DNA of 64,000 nucleotides from Maniola hyperantus (GCF_902806685.2 NC_048557.2:5700666-5764665), one strand, 5' to 3'; positions 52,880-61,099 are shown, numbered from the stretch's first letter. The notes: generated by a model from the sequence alone, not told the origin. Made by a program: numbers and translations.

Positions 52880-53570
52880 TTTTATACAACTTTTTCTTTT
52901 TTATAACCTTTAAATTCCAACTACAAAAGTCATTGTCTCTATATTGAGGTATTTGGTTTGAGGACATTTTTGCAGTGAATGCTTGTTTTTATACCAATTG
53001 CACGTTCAATGGCAAAGTTATTTATAAAAACCCAAATTAATTTACGTCGTTTCAAAGTCAAGCATTCCATTCACGGTCAGTCGATATGAGTTATGAATAT
53101 GACATTGAGGAACTCCAATGTCGTACCTATCAGATCAGCGATTAAGAGTAATTTGGCCTGAGTACTTTGTGACTGCACTTAGCTTTGCATTTGCTAATTT
53201 ATAGGTAGGTATTATTTTCTCATTGTGAGTTAGGCCACTTTACCATTAGGTCTTGATCAAAGCCGTATTTGAACGAGATTTTTTTTGTAATAATGGAGGT
53301 TTTGAAGATGGTATAAGCATAACTGGGTGAACTCTTTAAATGGACCTTTTAACAAAGAGCATGCGAAAAATCACGTGAAAAACCGTCTCATAATATTGAG
53401 TAATACTTGCTTACCTTTCTTTTCCAATGTCGTCTCTATCAGATCAAATATTAAAAGTAATTTGACCTGAGTCACATAGACTGCATTTATCGTTGAATTG
53501 CTATAGTTTGGTAGGGTAACTATTATTATGAGTTAGGCCACTTTACCAGTGGCCCTACCGCGGTTGTTTG
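52880..53570. repeat. Direct repeat of about 150-170 bp in AT-rich DNA
   Basis: 53122-53245 (ATGTCGTACCTATCAGATCA, AGTAATTTGGCCTGAGTACT, GAGTTAGGCCACTTTACCAT) is matched at 53426-53550 (ATGTCGTCTCTATCAGATCA, AGTAATTTGACCTGAGTCAC, GAGTTAGGCCACTTTACCAG). The two units are about 305 bp apart. No coding frame. Confidence 0.68.
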
Positions 53571-53574
53571 ACAG

Positions 53575-53695
53575 CTACACGATCGCAATCACCTCTGATT
53601 GGTTAATGCTCGCTCACTATTGGCCACAATGCATTGTTGCAACAAGAATCGCACAAAAATCGCCAATCAGAACAATTGAGATTGTAATAATAATT
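53575..53695. repeat. Dispersed inverted-end repeat, second copy
   Basis: CGCAATCACCTCTGATTGGT to CCAATCAGAACAATTGAGAT; sister of 42470-42606, about 90% identical. Confidence 0.72.
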
Positions 53696-53748
53696 GATGC
53701 AGGTTTTATTTAGACAATCGCCCTAATAGCCTTGATCGTCGTCGCATA

Positions 53749-53896
53749 TACAGGGTGTAACCAGAACGCGTGCAAAAACGAAAACAGGTGATAGTACTGA
53801 TGATTACTGATATGATACCACAAAAAAACGCAAAGAAATAGTGTAAAAAATCCTGTAATTTTGTAAAAGTGTACGATATACTTATTGCAAATGTGA
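53749..53896. mobile_element. Family T element, left part only
   Basis: TATACAGGGTGTAACCAGAA, AAAACAGGTGATAGTACTGA and ATTGCAAATGTGAC match the left 150 bp of 44681-45053. The right half is missing; the fold-back element at 53902-54278 starts within 6 bp. Confidence 0.8.
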
Positions 53897-53901
53897 CTGT
53901 G

Positions 53902-54278
53902 AGAGCCCTCGCCCACGGCGACTTTTTTAGCGATACAGTAGCGATGCTGTCGCGCGTCCGCATCGATACAGTCGCGAAGCGGTCGCTAGCTGTTTACCCT
54001 CGCCCACGGTCTCAGATTCAGTCGCGATACTGTCGCGCATCTGTCTCGATGCAAACGAAAAAATATGTTGCACTGATGCTCCGTTACCCCATTCACGCGC
54101 CACCCTCCCTCCGTTCTTCCCCCGATGTCGTCCGACACGGTCGCGCGTTTGCATCGATACAGTCGCGATGCAGTAGCGCGTTGCAAATGCGACTAACAGC
54201 CGTTAGTAGTGATGCTGGCGTGCGTTTAATAAACGCGCGACAGCATCGCTACAAAAAGTCGCCGTGGGCGAGGGCTCT
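53902..54278. mobile_element. Element with 26-bp perfect terminal inverted repeats, CGATACAGTCGCGATG-rich
   Basis: AGAGCCCTCGCCCACGGCGA at the left and TCGCCGTGGGCGAGGGCTCT at the right are exact inverse complements, extending through ACTTTTT to 26 bp. The interior repeats CGATACAGTCGCGATGC-type motifs in both orientations and holds a second internal copy of CCTCGCCCACGG at 53999. Length 377 bp. The CpG-rich interior gives a 164-codon open frame (53869-54363) without any known domain, overlapping open frames on the other strand; I regard these as incidental. Confidence 0.82.
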
Positions 54279-54280
54279 AA

Positions 54281-54362
54281 GTGCGGGTGACTTGCGGGTG
54301 TGCGGGGCGTCCCCCTGCCTCATACCCCGTTTGCCATCTCAACCTGTCGCGTACCTACTATA
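54281..54362. mobile_element. Family P, right half only
   Basis: GTGCGGGTGACTTGCGGGTG, GCCTCATACCCCGTTTGCCA and ACCTGTCGCGTAC. The left half is absent; it abuts the 377-bp element. Confidence 0.8.
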
Positions 54363-54779
54363 GGTAGGTAGAGATCTGTCTAAACATAGTATTAGTAAGT
54401 AAAATATTATGTTATTAGTTTCTTCATAGCTATTTGTTCTTATGGGAACCAACATTAATCAAGTGGCTTAAGAAAAAATATAACAAATTATGTTTTTATA
54501 ACCATTACAACTTGTGATTACCGACATGCTTCGATACAATTACAATCATCTGATGAGAAGTAGGTATAGTTGTAATTGCTACAAGTAAATACAAGAGGCT
54601 TTTTTTCTTTCTGTAAATATTTAATTGTTGTTTGATTGTCTGTCCGTAATGGCAACGTGGTAACAATTATTGTTTTTGTTGCTAGCGGATATCCATCGTG
54701 ATTCATAATTTAATTATTATTATATCGGTTGAGATTCATACTAAAAAAATCCGTTTGTCTATAGCCAGCCTTTCGTTAG

Positions 54780-55172
54780 TTTTTAGGGTTCAGTACCTCA
54801 TAACTAGAAAAGATCCTTTTTTACATCACAAAAAATAATTAAAACGTGTTATTTTTGTACGATGGTACGGAACCTGGAACCCTTCGAGCGGTTACGCACT
54901 CATCCGATCTAAAATACGTTCCGAGATAGACATAGAACTATTTGTATGGTAGCTTACGCACTAGATTCGACATCCGTCATCCGATTGCTATCCGTTCCGT
55001 GAGAATACCTCGGATACGCCGCCCTCGGACGTAGATTATGTCAAAGATGTCCTAGTGCGTAAGCAATATGCGTATTTAGTCCAAGTTTATGTCCGTATTT
55101 TCGCAGATTCGGATCGGATGAGTGCGTAAACGCTTTTCGTTTGCGAGCCCAACTCGCACTTGCCTGGTTTTC
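54780..55172 (-). repeat. Repeat A copy interrupted by a palindromic element
   Basis: Left piece TTTTTAGGGTTCAGTACCTC and GTACGATGGTACGGAAC (to about 54893), right piece GCGAGCCCAACTCGCACTTG (from about 55142). The intervening 54894-55137 is a separate inverted-repeat element. Confidence 0.76.
54894..55137. mobile_element. Nested palindromic MITE (GCGGTTACGCACTCATCCGA)
   Basis: The left terminus AGCGGTTACGCACTCATCCG is inverted at the right as CGGATGAGTGCGTAAACGCT. A second inverted pair lies inside (AGCTTACGCACTAG / CTAGTGCGTAAGC at about 54952 and 55053). CpG-rich core with ACGCCGCCCTCGGACG. Apparently inserted in repeat A. Confidence 0.8.
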
Positions 55173-55181
55173 TAAAGTACC

Positions 55182-55333
55182 TATAGTACGCGACAGGTTG
55201 AGATGGCAATCGGGGTGGGTGCTCTTCGCACACCCGCACAGGCCCGGGCTAACCCAGTGCAGGCGAGCGCGGCTGTGCGGGGCGTTCCCCCGCCTCATAT
55301 GCCGATTGCCATATCGACCTGTCGCGAGCTATA
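55182..55333. mobile_element. Palindromic MITE family P copy
   Basis: TATAGTACGCGACAGGTTGA and inverted CATATCGACCTGTCGCGAGC with TATA. The core reads TGCGGGGCGTTCCCCCGCC. Minus- and plus-strand frames of about 80 codons here are within the element. Confidence 0.85.
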
Positions 55334-55717
55334 CCTACTACGTAAAATCTAGAGAGACGTCTCTCTCGTTTGCCGCGTAGGTGTCTACCTACGTACCTAC
55401 TTGAAAATTGGAGTGTGTTGTAAAATTATGAGATTAAATTGTTAAAAAAATTATCTTTATTACTACTAATGTGCCTATTTAGAAAAGAAAAACAGTTAAG
55501 TATAAAGAGAAACTGGCTGACTGACATAATATCAAAGTTTAACTCAACACGCTGGGTCTAGACTCCAGATTTTAATGGTTTAATTTTGGTAATTATGGCC
55601 GTATATTACGTGAAACTGCTAGTTACAAGAAATCCGTAATTAGTAATCATACGTTGCAAAGTACACAATAATGACGTGGAACAAGGTTGTCCTGTCAAGA
55701 GACATAATAATATGATA

Positions 55718-55890
55718 TGGACTAAGAGCCAGCACGTGCCAGACCTTCGTTATTTTATAAAAGCTGAAAGTTTCTCTGCGTATTGTCCTAAACACATGGA
55801 GGAACGATCGGCGACTATTGAAGTTTGAATCATGGTGGCTTTGGGAGATTACAGGTAATAAAGGTGTAAAAAATCTTACGTCAAAGTATA
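55718..55890. repeat. GAGCCAGCACGTGCCAGACC repeat copy
   Basis: AAGAGCCAGCACGTGCCAGA, TTTATAAAAGCTGAAAGTTT, AACACATGGAGGAACGATCG, AATCATGGTGGCTTTG and AGGTAATAAAGGTGTAAAAA. The longest single copy of this family here. Confidence 0.72.
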
Positions 55891-55899
55891 AGGTCAATT

Positions 55900-56360
55900 T
55901 TTTTATATTTTCTTTGGAATAGTATTAGAAATCGCATCATGCATTGCCAGACACTTATGCCTAATTTCACCAAGCAAATTAACCATGGTTTAGTATAAAG
56001 AATATTCTTTGTATCTCTCCTTTTTGAAAAACGAGTATTTCATCTGCCAAATAGGGATAGGGCACTATTACAATTAATATCGTGTCAACCCCATGCCAGA
56101 CGCCCTTTACCCTACTATAATAAGTCAATGCTTTTTAAATGTAGACAAGGAATAAGGCCGGACTTTTCGAAGTTCCCAACATAAGAGAAACCGCAAGCGG
56201 TCGCTAGTTATTGATAATAAATAACAAACATCCTGTTATTATTTATTAAATTATATTGATACAGGAAATACCTTATCCAACAACATTTTAGATGCATCTG
56301 GGTCTAGATACATTTATCTGATAGCTAAGTACGCAACTATTTTAATATAACTATTGAGGT
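55900..56360. other. Unassigned AT-rich DNA
   Basis: No exon or repeat recognised between the GAGCCAGCACG repeat and family Q. Confidence 0.45.
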
Positions 56361-56364
56361 ACCT

Positions 56365-56530
56365 ACAGTACGCGACCGAAAGTAATGTCATCGAACTTTA
56401 GAAGGAGATAGCAGATTTGTAGAGAACTGTCTCGGTCGTCGAGACCGACAAAACGTCATATAGGTATGAGTGACAGAGACAATGCTCTACAAAACCGAAA
56501 TGTCATTCTAAAGGCCAATGTAGGTATAAT
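56365..56530. mobile_element. Palindromic MITE family Q copy
   Basis: CAGTACGCGACCGAAAGTAA at the left; AGGCCAATGTAGG at the right, where the last 20 bp of the terminal repeat are missing. Centre GTCGTCGAGACCGACAAAAC and GACAATGCTCTACAAAACCG. Confidence 0.78.
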
Positions 56531-56741
56531 TATTTAGTTACCACTCTATCGATTCCCTCATATTGGTTCTTGTTTTTCATTGCTGAGGGTTGTGACTCCT
56601 AACGCCTGACATATCCTGCTTACAGTAGCCGTCCAGCTGTAATGGGTTTTTCATACGTTGGAACGTTTTTCAGAAAATACGCGCGATAAGATCTGCACGT
56701 GCAACCCGGCTTACTTTTTATTTGTAAAATACTTTCATTTT

Positions 56742-56908
56742 GTAAGTCCCGCAAATTGCTAAAGCGTGTAGCCGTCATTTTAGTGACGTCAGCACTAGAC
56801 TGAAGTCTCGAGCTGATGGTATGTTTTTATTTCGGCTGACGTCAAAATGACGTCATTTCGATGTTAATGAGACATGGTTCCAGCGCAATAGCAATTTGGG
56901 GACTTACA
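56742..56908. mobile_element. MITE family R (GTAAGTCCCGCAAATTGC)
   Basis: GTAAGTCCCGCAAATTGCT at the left and AGCAATTTGGGGACTTAC at the right are inverted terminal repeats. Inside are CATTTTAGTGACGTCAGCAC, CTCGAGCTGATGGTATG and AAATGACGTCATTTCG, so the element itself carries TGACGTCA sites. A second copy is at 58601-58768 in GH27 intron 1. Confidence 0.82.
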
Positions 56909-56989
56909 TTTGCCTGTTGAACGAATAAATGTAGACAGTCCCCTAAGTTCACGACCTATTAGTATGTCATTAACGCACGCTTTTGTTTT

Positions 56990-57239
56990 GTTACAGATAA
57001 TCTCGCTGAACCGAAGATAACCTCATTCGTCGCGCACTCCTCGCTCTCATAACCTCTAAGCAATGACAGAGTCTCTCTGACAGTTGCATTCTATTACAGC
57101 TGCATACCTAGTTTATTAAATTAAAATCGTAATTATTACTTTGATTCGATTTTCTAGTAAATTGGGGTTGTTAAAAACTATGTGGATAGAATCTTCGGTA
57201 AAGTAAATTTTAGTACAAAGTTCGGTTTTCAAGTCGGTG
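56990..57239 (+). promoter_or_regulatory. Upstream region and probable 5' UTR of the GH27 gene
   Basis: Single-copy DNA between MITE R and the start codon. CpG-containing sequence (CATTCGTCGCGCACTCCTCG) at 57028-57047 is followed by AT-rich DNA. An in-frame TAA at 57204-57206 precedes the start, and no ATG intervenes in frame. The start context is TCGGTGATGGC, with purines at -3 and +4. TTAGTAC at about 57210 is a weak initiator-like site; no strong TATA box is seen. The exact transcription start is not decided. Confidence 0.4.
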
Positions 57240-57409
57240 ATGGCATCTTGGAAGATATGTGCGTGGACAGTGATAGTGGTTGTGTGCGTGCTGGGGAAGA
57301 TCTCGGGGTTGGATAATGGGTTGGCGCTGACGCCTCCCATGGGCTGGTTGGCGTGGGAGCGGTTCCGGTGTAATACGGACTGCAAGAATGATCCTGACAA
57401 TTGCATAAG
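57240..57409 (+). CDS. Alpha-galactosidase / alpha-N-acetylgalactosaminidase (GH27), exon 1
   Basis: First coding exon of a lysosomal exo-glycosidase that removes terminal alpha-linked galactose or N-acetylgalactosamine from glycoconjugates. The 56 complete codons start with a signal peptide (about residues 1-23, hydrophobic core WTVIVVVCVLG) and then LDNGLALTPPMGWLAWERF, the hallmark start of the mature GH27 enzyme. Trp39 matches the substrate-contacting Trp47 of human GLA. Cys44, Cys48 and Cys55 (CNTDC, DPDNC) match GLA Cys52, Cys56 and Cys63, the latter two a disulfide. The ATG at 57240 follows an in-frame stop at 57204. The exon ends ATAAG before GTGAGA, leaving a two-base partial codon (AG) completed by exon 2. 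GLA and NAGAL cannot be separated from this N-terminus, although the NPDNC-like stretch is equally close to both. Confidence 0.95.
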
Positions 57410-57538
57410 GTGAGATTTTGTTTATTACTTTACTAGTTCAAGTAGGTATAAATCCGCGACAGGTCGAGATGGCAATCGGGGTATGTGGCGGGAGGACACC
57501 CCGCACACTCGCAACTCACCCGCGCTCGCGTAAACGTA

Positions 57539-57721
57539 CAGTACGTGGCCAAAAGTGATGAACATCGATCTTTAGAAGGAGACGGCAGATTTGTAGAGCA
57601 CCGTCTCGGTCGTTGAAACCGACAAAGCGTCATATTATGGATGCGAGTGACAGAGACAACGCTCTACAAAGATGAAATGTCATTCTAAAGGCCGATGTTC
57701 ATCACTTTCGGCCGCGTACTG
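57539..57721. mobile_element. Palindromic MITE family Q copy
   Basis: CAGTACGTGGCCAAAAGTGA at the left and TCACTTTCGGCCGCGTACTG at the right are near-perfect inverted repeats; AACATCGATCTTTAGAAGGA and inverted ATTCTAAAGGCCGATGTTC extend the hairpin. Located in GH27 intron 1, 130 bp after exon 1. Confidence 0.86.
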
Positions 57722-57879
57722 GACTTTAGTTTTCCTTAGTTTGCAGTAAGCTCTCGATGAAATGCGTGAAGCGCACTGTACTTACGCGGCCCATACGACC
57801 TTGTTATCACAAACTGACAAAGAAATCATAATATGAATGGAAAACTTAGGTTTTCCACTTCCAACTTAGGCGCTTTAGA

Positions 57880-58083
57880 CTTTTTTTTTTTAAATAGATA
57901 TAGCGAGCAAACGAGCAGGCGGGTCACCTGATGTTAAGTGATTACCGCCGCCCATGAACATTTGCAGCACCAGAGGAGCCGCCGATGCCGGCCTTTTAGG
58001 AATTTGTTGGTCCGCCCCTTGAATAACCCCATGTTATAATCTAGTGGGAACAACGCCGATGGGAGTTGGTTCCACAGTTTTCT
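57880..58083. repeat. Dispersed repeat (GCGAGCAAACGAGCAGGCGG family)
   Basis: Same block order as 45525-45733: TATAGCGAGCAAACGAGCAG, TTGCAGCACCAGAGGAGCCG, CCATGTTATAATCTAGTGGG, GGGAGTTGGTTCCACAG. Preceded by a T run. Confidence 0.84.
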
Positions 58084-58200
58084 AAAGGTCTAAAGCGCCG
58101 TGCAAATCGAGTCGCTTACGCATTTCTTCGAGAAGGTATTTGCGATTCGTTTATCTTTTAAGCAAACTAAGGAACCCTGAAGTATTAGTAGTAAAGTAGG

Positions 58201-58320
58201 TATAGCACGCGACAGGTGGAGATGTCAATCGGGGTACCCAGGCGGGGGATGCCCGCACACCCTGTGCGGCTGTGCGGGGCGTCCCCACCCCGATTGCCAT
58301 CTCGACCTATCGAGTACTAT
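58201..58320. mobile_element. Palindromic MITE family P copy
   Basis: TATAGCACGCGACAGGTGGA and inverted ATCTCGACCTATCGAGTACT, core GGGGGATGCCCGCACACC. 120 bp, in GH27 intron 1. Confidence 0.85.
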
Positions 58321-58600
58321 AAGTTTGTACTTTCCTCACTAAGTAACTGTTACACGTGTATGGAATGCGTAGTTGCGTAGGTACTTACACTTAAGTAATT
58401 AATTAATTACGTAATCTCGTTCCTTCTTCGCCTATTTAGCATTGAACTGCTAAGCATCGTGAGAGTGTGTATCATGTACCTATATCCTTACGAATTACGT
58501 AATTGGCATTCCGCCAATAACATAGGTTTTCCTTCCTAGTTTCTAACTCGTATCGCCATTCCTAGTTTCTAAGTCGATACACACATTGACCTACAAAATA

Positions 58601-58768
58601 TAAGTGCCGCAAATTGCTAAAATGCGCCGTGGCTGTCATTTTAGTGACGTCCGCCAGCACTAGACTGAAGTTTCGAGCTGATGGTATATTTTTATTTCGA
58701 TTTTCGGCTGACGTCATTTCGATGTTAGTGAGACATGGTTCCAGCGCAATAGCAATTTGCGGGACTTA
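58601..58768. mobile_element. MITE family R copy
   Basis: TAAGTGCCGCAAATTGCT and AGCAATTTGCGGGACTTA ends; same interior as 56742-56908 with the AAATGACGTCA segment shortened. An 82-codon frame starting inside it (58614-58862) is not a gene. Confidence 0.83.
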
Positions 58769-58795
58769 TACCGTAGCTTTAGTTATCGACTATAA

Positions 58796-59092
58796 TGGCA
58801 CCGATTCTAAGCACAACCTAATTTTAGAGTATTCGCACCCTCTTCTTACTATTGTAATATGAAAAGGACAGAAGCAGTTTGACATTTCTAAATTTAATTT
58901 TTAGATGGTAAAACCCGTGATTTTAGCACGCACTCGCGAACCTACTGTTTAAATTTGTATTGTGCACTAAAATTTAGAGTCTTTAAATGTGAAAGTCATG
59001 TTCCGTTCCATTTTTAGCATTACTAAAAAGAAAAGGATGCAGATACTCTAAATTTAGTTTAGAGAGAGACTAGAGAATCGGGGCCACTATTA
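58796..59092. mobile_element. MITE with TGGCACCGATTC ends, second copy
   Basis: TGGCACCGATTCTAAGCACA to GAGAATCGGGGCCA, in opposite internal orientation to 8524-8808. The flanks CTATAA and CTATTA may be a diverged target duplication. Confidence 0.75.
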
Positions 59093-59275
59093 GCCTATTA
59101 TATTTTATATCAAAGTATTATGACCTCTTTTATTAGAGGTTTCCAAAAATATGCGGATTAAACCGCGGGCATCATCTATTTATAATAGCGAAAGTGTCTG
59201 TCTGTAAACAAACGATAATGCTCCTCTAGGATTTGTCTGTCAGACGACTGCTAAATTTTAGCGTGCTGCAGTAGT

Positions 59276-59296
59276 TAACAACGCCATCTAGTGTAG
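59276..59296 (-). promoter_or_regulatory. CTCF-like motif
   Basis: CTACACTAGATGGCG on the minus strand approximates the CTCF core CCACTAGATGGCG with one change. Looser matches (TAGATGGCGCTG at about 19747 on +, ACATCGCCATCTA at about 24647) occur elsewhere. Binding is inferred from the motif only. Confidence 0.25.
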
Positions 59297-59630
59297 GTAA
59301 AAGAAACTATTCTTCGTAATAAAGATTGAAGCGAAGAGATTTTAGACCGTCGTCGATTGATGCGGGGCTGAATACACGGACGGAATGTTTTGCGTCATTA
59401 TTTTCTTCATACGCATGGCTAAGGTTTGCAATACTCTTTTCTTCCACTTGCTTGTAATTTGCTACTTTACTGAAGAAAGGATTTCACTACAGAGGACTGC
59501 TATCGGTTCTTTACTGGCCGCACGCCAACAATTTCCAAGAGGACTGTAATGGAAATTGCTGGACAGTTTCACACTGATGACGAGGTTCTTTATGGTGGAG
59601 ACTAAAATAAATTGAGTTTTTTTAGGTAAA

Positions 59631-59669
59631 CGATTTTATTAATATTCTTACTTGGTATTAATAAAATCG
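59631..59669. repeat. Perfect 14-bp stem hairpin
   Basis: CGATTTTATTAATA, an 11-base loop, TATTAATAAAATCG. Lies in GH27 intron 1, 240 bp before the splice acceptor. Confidence 0.8.
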
Positions 59670-59909
59670 TATTCGGCGGGTGGCGAAAATCGGAACTAAC
59701 GTTGCCGTCAAGTGCCCCCTTTGTTCTTGTTTGAATATTCTAAGCCTTTGTTCTCCAACAGCGCCCCCCTGTCAATGTCATTCAAGTGCCAAGACAGCTT
59801 TGTCGCACTGTATATTTTTGCTTGATGGGACGTTTGGACAGTGTTTGTTGCAAAGTGCACATCTGCACCATACGTAAAGCCGGCACTGTAAACGGCTCTT
59901 GTTTTCCAG

Positions 59910-60084
59910 CGACCGCCTCTTCCGCACGATGACAGACATCCTGGTGGGCGAGGGCTACGCCGCCGCGGGCTACGAGTACATCAACGTGGACGACTGCTGG
60001 CCTGAGAGGGAGCGCGACCCTCGCGGCAAGCTGGTCCCTGATCGAGAACGGTTTCCGTACGGCATGAAGAGCTTGGCGGATTAT
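59910..60084 (+). CDS. Alpha-galactosidase / alpha-N-acetylgalactosaminidase (GH27), exon 2
   Basis: Preceded by CTTGTTTTCCAG, a good acceptor. The first base completes Ser57, then DRLFRTMTDILVGEGYAAAG, YEYINVDDCW, PERERDPRGKLVPD and RERFPYGMKSLADY (residues 58-115). YxNVDDCW is the signature of the family: Asp84 and Asp85 correspond to the galactose-binding Asp92 and Asp93 of human GLA, and Cys86 to Cys94, which pairs with Cys52 (here Cys44). FPYGMKSLADY matches the FPHGIxxLADY of vertebrate enzymes. It ends with phase 0 at TAT before GTGAGT (GT at 60085). The catalytic KLDGC segment and the rest of the barrel belong to exons beyond 64000. GC content is far higher than the surroundings, as expected for a conserved coding exon. 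Confidence 0.96.
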
Positions 60085-60137
60085 GTGAGTAGACCATGTT
60101 TAGGCTTTAGGTTACACTTCTTACGTTCTTCCCCATA

Positions 60138-60493
60138 TAGGGTTGCCAAGCGTCCGGATAAATCCGGACATAGGTAGGCTTTTTGATTGCGTGTCCGGCC
60201 AAAATAAACGGTGTCCGGCTTGTCCGGCTTTTGTTAGGCTTTTTACATTTCGCAAACGAGCGTGGCCGAGCGCAGGCGAGTCGACTGTCGGTCGCTCCCG
60301 CAGGCGGCAGTGCCGCCTGACAACAAGATTTATCAGTAATAAAAAAGCTTGATTTTACATTTTTTTTTGTCGTACCTATTAATACTAAGACACAAAATCC
60401 TCAATAATGTAGGGTGTCCGGCCTTTCTACCCAAATGTCCGGCCAAACTGGCTGGTCTGTCCGGCTATTAGGTTTGGCGACCTGGCAACCCTA
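60138..60493 (+). mobile_element. Non-autonomous hAT element H, 356 bp, with perfect 8-bp target duplication
   Basis: TAGGGTTGCCAAGCGTCCGG and (right) GGTTTGGCGACCTGGCAACCCTA-type end, same element as 21129-21489 in the opposite orientation. The flanks TCCCCATA at 60130-60137 and 60494-60501 are identical. Inside are GTGTCCGGCTTGTCCGGC and GCAGGCGGCAGTGCCGCCTG (a near-palindrome). It begins 53 bp after the exon 2 splice donor without disturbing it. Confidence 0.92.
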
Positions 60494-60512
60494 TCCCCAT
60501 ACAAACGTACTA

Positions 60513-60691
60513 CAGTACGCGGCCGAAAGTAATGTACATCGATCTTTAGTAGGAGATATCAGATTTGTAAAGCGTTGTCCCTGTCCTTGAGACCGACAAA
60601 ACGTCATATAGGTATGAGTGACAGAGACAACGCTCTACAAAGCCGAAATGTCATTCTAAAGGCCGATGTACATTACTTTCGGCCGCGTACC
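60513..60691. mobile_element. Palindromic MITE family Q, best-preserved copy
   Basis: CAGTACGCGGCCGAAAGTAA then TGTACATCGATCTTTAG at the left, and inverted GGCCGATGTACATTACTTTC then GGCCGCGTAC at the right. Central GTTGTCCCTGTCCTTGAGAC and ACAACGCTCTACAAAG. It starts only 20 bp after the hAT element. Confidence 0.87.
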
Positions 60692-60699
60692 TACTCTAC

Positions 60700-61095
60700 G
60701 CCTATTACTCTAATTATTGTTGCTTTAGATCTATTATTTTTAACTAAGACAAATATCGATTTATTTTTCCATTATCTATGTCCTTAAATGATAATTGTGA
60801 TAAAATTGTATTAATTTTGAAGGTTATGAGACCAGTACAACATCTCTTAATTTTAAGGCACTTCGTACGTAGGTAAATATGCCATTTAAGAAACTAACAA
60901 AATTGTTTGGCTTTTATGGTAAAATTTACTTAATAGATAATACTTTCAGATGTCTTTAGTTTGTCGTTTACACATCACGCATCTGGCCGCAAATTTTGAT
61001 TGCAAAGCTTGCTCTCACTTGGATGAACCGTGGAGAGCACACTTAAGTGCACTCTATTATTATTATTATGTTTGGAAACTCAAAGATTTATCACA
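60700..61095. other. Unassigned AT-rich intronic DNA
   Basis: No exon, repeat family or RNA gene recognised. Confidence 0.5.
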
Positions 61096-61099
61096 TAAT

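Larger units (their letters stand above)
57410..59909 (+). other. GH27 intron 1, rich in small transposons
   Basis: GT at 57410 and TTTTCCAG ending at 59909. The 2.5 kb contain, in order, a family P half copy (57445-57535), family Q (57539-57721), the GCGAGCAAACGAG repeat (57880-58083), family P (58201-58320), family R (58601-58768), the TGGCACCGATTC element (58796-59092) and a 14-bp stem hairpin (59631-59669). Roughly half is recognisable insertion. No additional exon is seen, and the phase is correct without one. Confidence 0.85.

Noticed and set aside
53869..54363. 164-codon open frame on the + strand.
   Set aside because: It spans parts of three different transposable elements, and the CGATACAGTCGCG repetition generates its residues. 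Other frames on the opposite strand are equally open.
57445..57633. Minus-strand frames in GH27 intron 1 as antisense genes.
   Set aside because: They lie within palindromic elements P and Q; similar short frames appear in other copies of those elements.
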